From Sporosarcina ureae (GTDB taxonomy: Bacteria > Bacillota > Bacilli > Bacillales_A > Planococcaceae): DNA of 47,118 bases. The position numbers and the translations under genes were made by a program. The stretch is taken from positions 1-47,118 of the forward strand of contig NZ_JARIEA010000028.1 of assembly GCF_029267015.1 (NCBI RefSeq), written 5' to 3'. Position 1 is the stretch's first letter; each line of letters opens with the position of its first letter. Below the pieces are notes generated by a model, which was given only the letters and a program-made list of their open reading frames with translations, made no database searches and was not told the origin of the DNA. Below are positions 43,141-47,118 of the stretch, one piece after another.

Positions 43141-45297
43141 TTGTCAAAAGATCTTATGGAAGCAACTGCAAGCCGGGCGGGAATTGGTAAACGTCAAACT
43201 GCAAGCGTTATCGCATTGTTGGAAGAAGGCAACACAGTACCTTTTATTGCGCGTTATAGAAAAGAAGCGACGGGGTCACTCGATGAAGTACAGATCAAAG
43301 ATATTGAAGATGCATATCATTATATAAAATCGCTTGAACAGCGGAAAGAAGAAGTCCTTCGTTTGATAGAAGAGCAAGGGAAACTGGATGATGCGTTAAA
43401 GGCTGAGATAGAGCGTGCGAGTGTATTGCAACGAATCGAAGACTTATATCGCCCTTATAAACAAAAAAGACGTACGAAGGCAATGATTGCGATTGAAAAC
43501 GGTCTAGAGCCACTGGCTGATCAACTCATGCAACAGTCGTCTGCGAACATTGAGACTATTGCACAAACGTATATTAATCCTGAAAAAGAAATCCATTCAA
43601 TAGAAGATGCTCTAGAAGGAGCAAAGTTTATCGTTGCGGAAAGAGTATCGGAAGACGCAACGATGCGTGAGAAAATACGTAAAATCACATGGGCGTCTGG
43701 AAAATTGACCGCAATCTTGAAAAAGGATGCGGAAGATGAAAGAAAAGTCTTTGAAAACTACTACGAATACGAAGAACCTCTTAATAAGATCGTACCTCAC
43801 CGTGTTCTAGCTATTAATCGCGGGGAGAAAGAAGATGTATTGCGTGTAGGCGTAAGTTTCCCTACAGATCGCATTATTGGTGATTTAGAACGTATGTATC
43901 TTAAAAGGCACCCTTCTACTTCTGCAACTTATATAAAAGAAGCGCTTGAAGATTCTTTTAAACGTCTAATCGCTCCTTCAATAGAAAGAGAAGTTCGTAC
44001 AGCTCTGACTGAAAAGGCTGAAACTCAAGCTATTCATGTGTTTTCCGAGAATCTGCGCAGTCTATTACTGCAACCGCCGCTAAAGGGTAGAACAGTACTC
44101 GGTGTAGATCCGGCGTTCAGAACAGGTTGTAAACTAGCAGTGGTAGATGAAACAGGGAAACTCCAAGATATTTCTGTTATTTATCCGCATCCGCCGAAAC
44201 CTCAGAAAGATGCATCTAAGAAAGTAATTCTAGATTTACTAAAGAAGTATCCAATTTCCATCATCGCGATCGGTAATGGTACTGCGTCGCGGGAGACGGA
44301 AAAGTTCATCGTGGATCTAATTAAAGAAGTGAAAGAGCCGGTTTCTTATGTAATTGTTAATGAAGCGGGGGCAAGTGTGTATTCAGCTTCTGCAAAAGCG
44401 CGAGAAGAGTTTCCAGACTTACAAGTGGAACAAAGAAGTGCGGTATCTATTGCGCGCCGACTACAAGATCCGTTATCGGAACTTGTGAAAATCGATCCCG
44501 AATCTATTGGCGTCGGGCAATACCAACACGATGTAGCAAAAAAGAACCTAACGGATTCGCTTTCATTTGTTGTAGAAACAGCGGTTAACCGAGTTGGGGT
44601 TAATGTCAACACTGCTTCATCGTCGTTGTTGCAATATGTTTCTGGCCTATCTAAAACAGTAGCAGAGAATATAGTCAAAGCGAGAGAAGAAGTAGGGAAG
44701 TTTACAAAACGCACAGAATTGAAAAAGGTACCAAGACTAGGAGCGAAAACTTATGAACAGGCAATTGGCTTCTTGCGTATACCGGAATCAAAAGAACGTT
44801 TTGACTCGACAGGAATTCACCCCGAGAGCTATAAAGTTGCAGAAGCGGTATTGAAAGAGTTAAAGCTTACTAAGTCCCAGCTAGGTACTGAAGATGCAAC
44901 AACTGCTCTTGAACAAGTAGATATTGCGCAACTTGCGGTACAGTTGGATGTAGGGGAAATCACGCTTCAGGATATTATTCAAACATTGCAGCGTCCAAAC
45001 CGTGATCCACGAGATGATTATCCTCAGCCTTTACTGAAAGCAGATGTGCTCGATATTAAAGACGTGCATGAAGGTATGGAATTACAAGGAACTGTCCGTA
45101 ACGTAGTGGACTTTGGTGCATTTGTAGATATTGGCGTTTCAGAAGATGGATTAGTACACATATCTAAAATGAAAAATGGTTATGTAAAGCATCCTTTAGA
45201 CGTTGTGGCATCAGGTGATATTGTTACAGTATGGATAGATTCTGTAGATCGTAAAAAAGGGCGAATCGCGTTATCTATGCTTCCTCTTAAGAAATAA
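43141..45297 (+). CDS. tex: Tex-family RNA-binding transcription accessory protein
   Basis: A 718-residue Tex protein (B. subtilis YdcI). TVPFIARYRKEATGSLDEVQ near the start, the YqgF/RuvX-like nuclease fold at LGVDPAFRTGCKLAV and AIGNGTASRETEKFI, helix-hairpin-helix motifs at VNVNTASSSLLQYVSGL and RLGAKTYEQAIGFLRI, and the C-terminal S1 domain at GTVRNVVDFGAFVDIGV are in the usual order. TTG 43141 lies about eight bases after AAGGGG; longer in-frame starts reach into the terminator. sprT follows after 14 bases. Confidence 0.93.
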   Translation: MSKDLMEATASRAGIGKRQTASVIALLEEGNTVPFIARYRKEATGSLDEVQIKDIEDAYHYIKSLEQRKEEVLRLIEEQGKLDDALKAEIERASVLQRIEDLYRPYKQKRRTKAMIAIENGLEPLADQLMQQSSANIETIAQTYINPEKEIHSIEDALEGAKFIVAERVSEDATMREKIRKITWASGKLTAILKKDAEDERKVFENYYEYEEPLNKIVPHRVLAINRGEKEDVLRVGVSFPTDRIIGDLERMYLKRHPSTSATYIKEALEDSFKRLIAPSIEREVRTALTEKAETQAIHVFSENLRSLLLQPPLKGRTVLGVDPAFRTGCKLAVVDETGKLQDISVIYPHPPKPQKDASKKVILDLLKKYPISIIAIGNGTASRETEKFIVDLIKEVKEPVSYVIVNEAGASVYSASAKAREEFPDLQVEQRSAVSIARRLQDPLSELVKIDPESIGVGQYQHDVAKKNLTDSLSFVVETAVNRVGVNVNTASSSLLQYVSGLSKTVAENIVKAREEVGKFTKRTELKKVPRLGAKTYEQAIGFLRIPESKERFDSTGIHPESYKVAEAVLKELKLTKSQLGTEDATTALEQVDIAQLAVQLDVGEITLQDIIQTLQRPNRDPRDDYPQPLLKADVLDIKDVHEGMELQGTVRNVVDFGAFVDIGVSEDGLVHISKMKNGYVKHPLDVVASGDIVTVWIDSVDRKKGRIALSMLPLKK

Positions 45298-45311
45298 AGG
45301 AGAGAATCAGC

Positions 45312-45764
45312 ATGTCAGAAGAATATTTACAGCAGCTGGTTGAGCAGATCTCGTTGGAAAACTTTCATAAACCGTTTGTCCATCAAGCGATTTTTAATAG
45401 CAGACTGCGGACAACGGGTGGTCGCTATAAGTTAAGCAATCATTTTATAGAGATTAATCCGTTAGTTATTAAACTTCATGATAAAGAAGAATTAGTCGGG
45501 ATCATTAAACATGAACTTTGCCATTATCATCTTCATATAGAAGGTAAAGGATATAAACATGGAGATCCAGACTTTAAAGAGCTACTGAGAAAGACCAATT
45601 CACCTCGTCATTGTAAGCCGCTTGCGGAACGCAGAGCGAAAAGTACGATTATCCATTTATATCGTTGCACGGCTTGCGGATTGGATTATCCAAGACGCAG
45701 AAGAATGGATTGTACGAAATACCGCTGTGGAAAATGTGCAGGGAAGATAGAAAAGATGAAATAA
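45312..45764 (+). CDS. sprT: SprT-family protein, YdcK-like
   Basis: A 150-residue SprT-like protein. The metalloprotease motif is HELCHYHLH (HExxH), with a zinc ribbon at the end: CTACG and CGKC about 20 residues apart. The role in bacteria is not established; eukaryotic relatives (Spartan) cut DNA-protein crosslinks. AAGGAGAG is eight bases before the ATG. It ends inside a 26-bp hairpin terminator and precedes the tRNA cluster as in B. subtilis. Confidence 0.9.
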   Translation: MSEEYLQQLVEQISLENFHKPFVHQAIFNSRLRTTGGRYKLSNHFIEINPLVIKLHDKEELVGIIKHELCHYHLHIEGKGYKHGDPDFKELLRKTNSPRHCKPLAERRAKSTIIHLYRCTACGLDYPRRRRMDCTKYRCGKCAGKIEKMK

Positions 45765-45813
45765 ATATAAAAGACATGCAATCGCAACGATTGCATGTCT
45801 TTTATATTTATTT
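45759..45813 (+). terminator. Long perfect hairpin terminator after sprT
   Basis: A perfect 26-bp inverted repeat (45759-45784 with 45788-45813) around CAA; its arms include the sprT stop. The right arm has several T runs. A following 22-codon frame has no ribosome site. Bases 45814-45928 hold nothing else I can support. Confidence 0.75.
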
Positions 45814-45928
45814 AGATATGGAGGTGGTCAACGGCATTTTTAAAATAAAACAGACAGGGCGAAAGGTTGTTATATCAACGTTTTAAAGACTATAGAAAAG
45901 TTTTTTTAAAAAAGATTGATGAAAAAGG

Positions 45929-45957
45929 TTGACGGATAAGAGAACCCTGTCTATAAT
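45929..45957 (+). promoter_or_regulatory. Promoter of the tRNA cluster
   Basis: TTGACG (45929-45934), 17 bases, TATAAT (45952-45957), a near-consensus promoter 64 bases before the first tRNA. Confidence 0.85.
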
Positions 45958-46020
45958 AGTAAAAGTCGACTAAGACAAGCGCAACAAACGATTCACTTGT
46001 TGAAACGTCAATGTGATTGC

Positions 46021-46092
46021 GGCCCCTTGGTCAAGCGGTTAAGACACCGCCCTTTCACGGCGGTATCACGGGTTCGAATCCCGTAGGGGTCA
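46021..46092 (+). tRNA. tRNA-Glu (UUC)
   Basis: Acceptor GGCCCCT pairs AGGGGTC with one G-T. Anticodon TTC stands in the CTTTCAC loop between ACCGC.. and GCGGT. CCA is not encoded. Canonical T loop TTCGAAT. Confidence 0.93.
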
Positions 46093-46143
46093 CTTTTAGA
46101 AAATGAACAAATCCCTGGAGACTTGATAACAGGTTATCATTGA

Positions 46144-46218
46144 TGGGGTATAGCCAAGCGGTAAGGCAACGGACTTTGACTCCGTCACTCGTTGGTTCGA
46201 ATCCAGCTACCCCAGCCA
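46144..46218 (+). tRNA. tRNA-Gln (UUG)
   Basis: Acceptor TGGGGTA pairs TACCCCA; anticodon loop CTTTGAC gives TTG; G discriminator and encoded CCA. Confidence 0.93.
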
Positions 46219-46290
46219 TTTTTATTGCGTAGTATACGCACTAAAGAGATCAAAGGTATGTAGGACAGTTTGTTCCTTTCATTATAATAC

Positions 46291-46366
46291 GAGCCGTTAG
46301 CTCAGTTGGTAGAGCATCTGACTTTTAATCAGAGGGTCACAGGTTCGAATCCTGTACGGCTCACCA
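46291..46366 (+). tRNA. tRNA-Lys (UUU)
   Basis: Acceptor GAGCCGT pairs ACGGCTC; anticodon loop CTTTTAA gives TTT; CCA encoded. Confidence 0.95.
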
Positions 46367-46396
46367 TTCATTTTAAAAAAGTTTTTGATAAAGTTC

Positions 46397-46424
46397 TTGA
46401 CTTATTAAAATGAAGGTGTATACT
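46397..46424 (+). promoter_or_regulatory. Internal promoter in the tRNA cluster
   Basis: TTGACT (46397-46402), 16 bases, TATACT (46419-46424), 21 bases before tRNA-Leu. Confidence 0.55.
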
Positions 46425-46445
46425 AGTAATTGTCGCTGAAACAAA

Positions 46446-46532
<87 letters not shown>

Positions 46533-46569
46533 AACATTCTCACTATAACAATTTAATTACAACTTACAT

Positions 46570-46643
46570 GCGGGTATAGTTTAGTGGTAAAACCTCAGCC
46601 TTCCAAGCTGATGATGGGAGTTCGATTCTCCCCACCCGCTCCA
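46570..46643 (+). tRNA. tRNA-Gly (UCC)
   Basis: Anticodon loop CTTCCAA gives TCC. Acceptor GCGGGTA faces CACCCGC, so the seventh pair is A-C rather than the G-C that I recall for the Bacillus gene. CCA encoded. Confidence 0.88.
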
Positions 46644-46647
46644 ATAG

Positions 46648-46724
<77 letters not shown>

Positions 46725-46725
46725 T

Positions 46726-46800
46726 TCCGCAGTAGCTCAGTGGTAGAGCAATCGGCTGTTAACCGATAGGTCAGAAGTTCAAATCTTCTACTTCCCGCCA
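46726..46800 (+). pseudogene. tRNA-Asn-like gene (GUU) with broken acceptor stem
   Basis: D arm, anticodon stem ATCGG/CCGAT with GTT, and T arm AGAAG/CTTCT are intact, and CCA is encoded. The acceptor 5' strand TCCGCAG cannot pair the 3' strand ACTTCCC (at most one G-T). The 5' half is that of a normal tRNA-Asn; the 3' strand would need GGGAAGT. A decayed or chimeric tRNA is likeliest. Confidence 0.7.
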
Positions 46801-46864
46801 ACAGTTTCAGGTTCAAATAGGTTAGTGGAGTACCTATGTAACAAATAACTAAACTCCACATTAT

Positions 46865-46940
46865 GCTGGATTAACTCAATTGGTAGAGTATCGCACTTGT
46901 AATGCGAAAGTTAAGAGTTCAAGTCTCTTATCCAGCTCCA
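46865..46940 (+). tRNA. tRNA-Thr (UGU), divergent
   Basis: Acceptor GCTGGAT pairs ATCCAGC, D stem ACTC/GAGT, anticodon loop CTTGTAA gives TGT, T stem AAGAG/CTCTT; CCA encoded. All stems pair, but many positions differ from the usual Bacillus sequence, with weak A-T pairs in D and T stems. Confidence 0.85.
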
Positions 46941-46944
46941 ATAA

Positions 46945-47021
46945 CCGAGTGTAGGGCAGCTTGGTAGCCTACTCCCCTTGGAAGGGAGATGTCGGAGGTT
47001 CAAATCCTCCCATTCGGACCA
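46945..47021 (+). tRNA. tRNA-Pro (UGG), divergent
   Basis: Acceptor CCGAGTG pairs CATTCGG (one G-T), D stem GGGC/GCCT, anticodon loop CTTGGAA gives TGG, T stem GGAGG/CCTCC; CCA encoded. Pairing is preserved while the sequence departs strongly from the common tRNA-Pro. Confidence 0.85.
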
Positions 47022-47118
47022 TTGCCGTAATGCTAATCTGCAACAAGGTTCGGCGAGGGTTAGCCAATGAGTGTGATTGTAAAGAATAACCTTCGGGACT
47101 CTTGCAATAGGGAAGATT
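47022..47118. other. Unassigned sequence at the right edge
   Basis: No tRNA or frame can be supported. GAGGGTTA and TAACCTTC can pair with one G-T across 24 bases. It may be a further degenerate tRNA or the start of another element cut by the window edge. Confidence 0.3.

Noticed and set aside
45827..45892. 22-codon frame after the sprT hairpin
   Set aside because: No ribosome site upstream of its ATG and no recognisable sequence.

Overview
This 47.1-kb window is a low-to-mid GC Firmicutes chromosome segment, most likely from the Planococcaceae (Sporosarcina-like). The evidence is Gram-positive gene content (Mrp antiporter, MntR, CvfB, YidC2, CsoR/CopZ/CopA, SigB), strong Shine-Dalgarno sites, many TTG/GTG starts, and gene order from ddl-murF to the tRNA cluster that follows the Bacillus subtilis ydbR-ydcK region almost gene for gene. 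The genus is an inference; no rRNA or marker search was possible.

Layout. 1-182: right part of a hairpin-type intergenic repeat with a hexanucleotide tail; a second copy in inverse orientation lies at 20621-20853. 231-905 (-): KdpD-type universal-stress-domain protein. 957-6950: possible structured leader, then the seven-gene mrpABCDEFG cation/proton antiporter operon. 6964-8554: CadC-type metal sensor with its operator, and a tandem GNAT protein. 8586-13314: small sigma-B-type membrane protein, mntR, cvfB, a YpuA-like secreted protein, two GNAT proteins, a DUF4064-like membrane protein and a YtxH-like stress protein. 13490-20484: AraC regulator, yidC2, small membrane protein, two MFS transporters, VanY-type carboxypeptidase and cardiolipin synthase. 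21129-24162 (-): csoR-copZ-copA copper module with its operator. 24349-26161: Lmo0850-like small protein, yjdM, rodA.

26389-45764 is a conserved housekeeping and stress block: ddl, murF, esterase, a leader with two terminators and a possible structured RNA, cshA, ydbS, ydbT, rhomboid protease (-), acpS, a YdcC-like lipoprotein, alr, ndoAI/ndoA toxin-antitoxin, the full rsbRSTUVW-sigB-rsbX stressosome and partner-switching operon, tex and sprT. 46021-47021 holds nine tRNA-like genes (Glu, Gln, Lys, Leu, Gly, Ile, Asn-like, Thr, Pro); the last three are divergent and the Asn-like one has a broken acceptor stem.

How they work together: cell-wall functions recur (ddl, murF, alr, rodA, vanY). Stress functions centre on SigB: three good sigma-B promoters (GTTT-N13-GGGTA type) precede rsbV, a YtxH-like gene and an Lmo0937-type gene. 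Metal and ion homeostasis is covered by mrp, mntR, cadC and csoR-copZA. I see no clearly new multi-gene system. The best candidates for something undescribed are the bistable RNA-like segment upstream of cshA, the hairpin-plus-hexamer repeat family, the possible attenuated leader of mrp, the diverged EndoAI antitoxin and the decaying tRNA tail.
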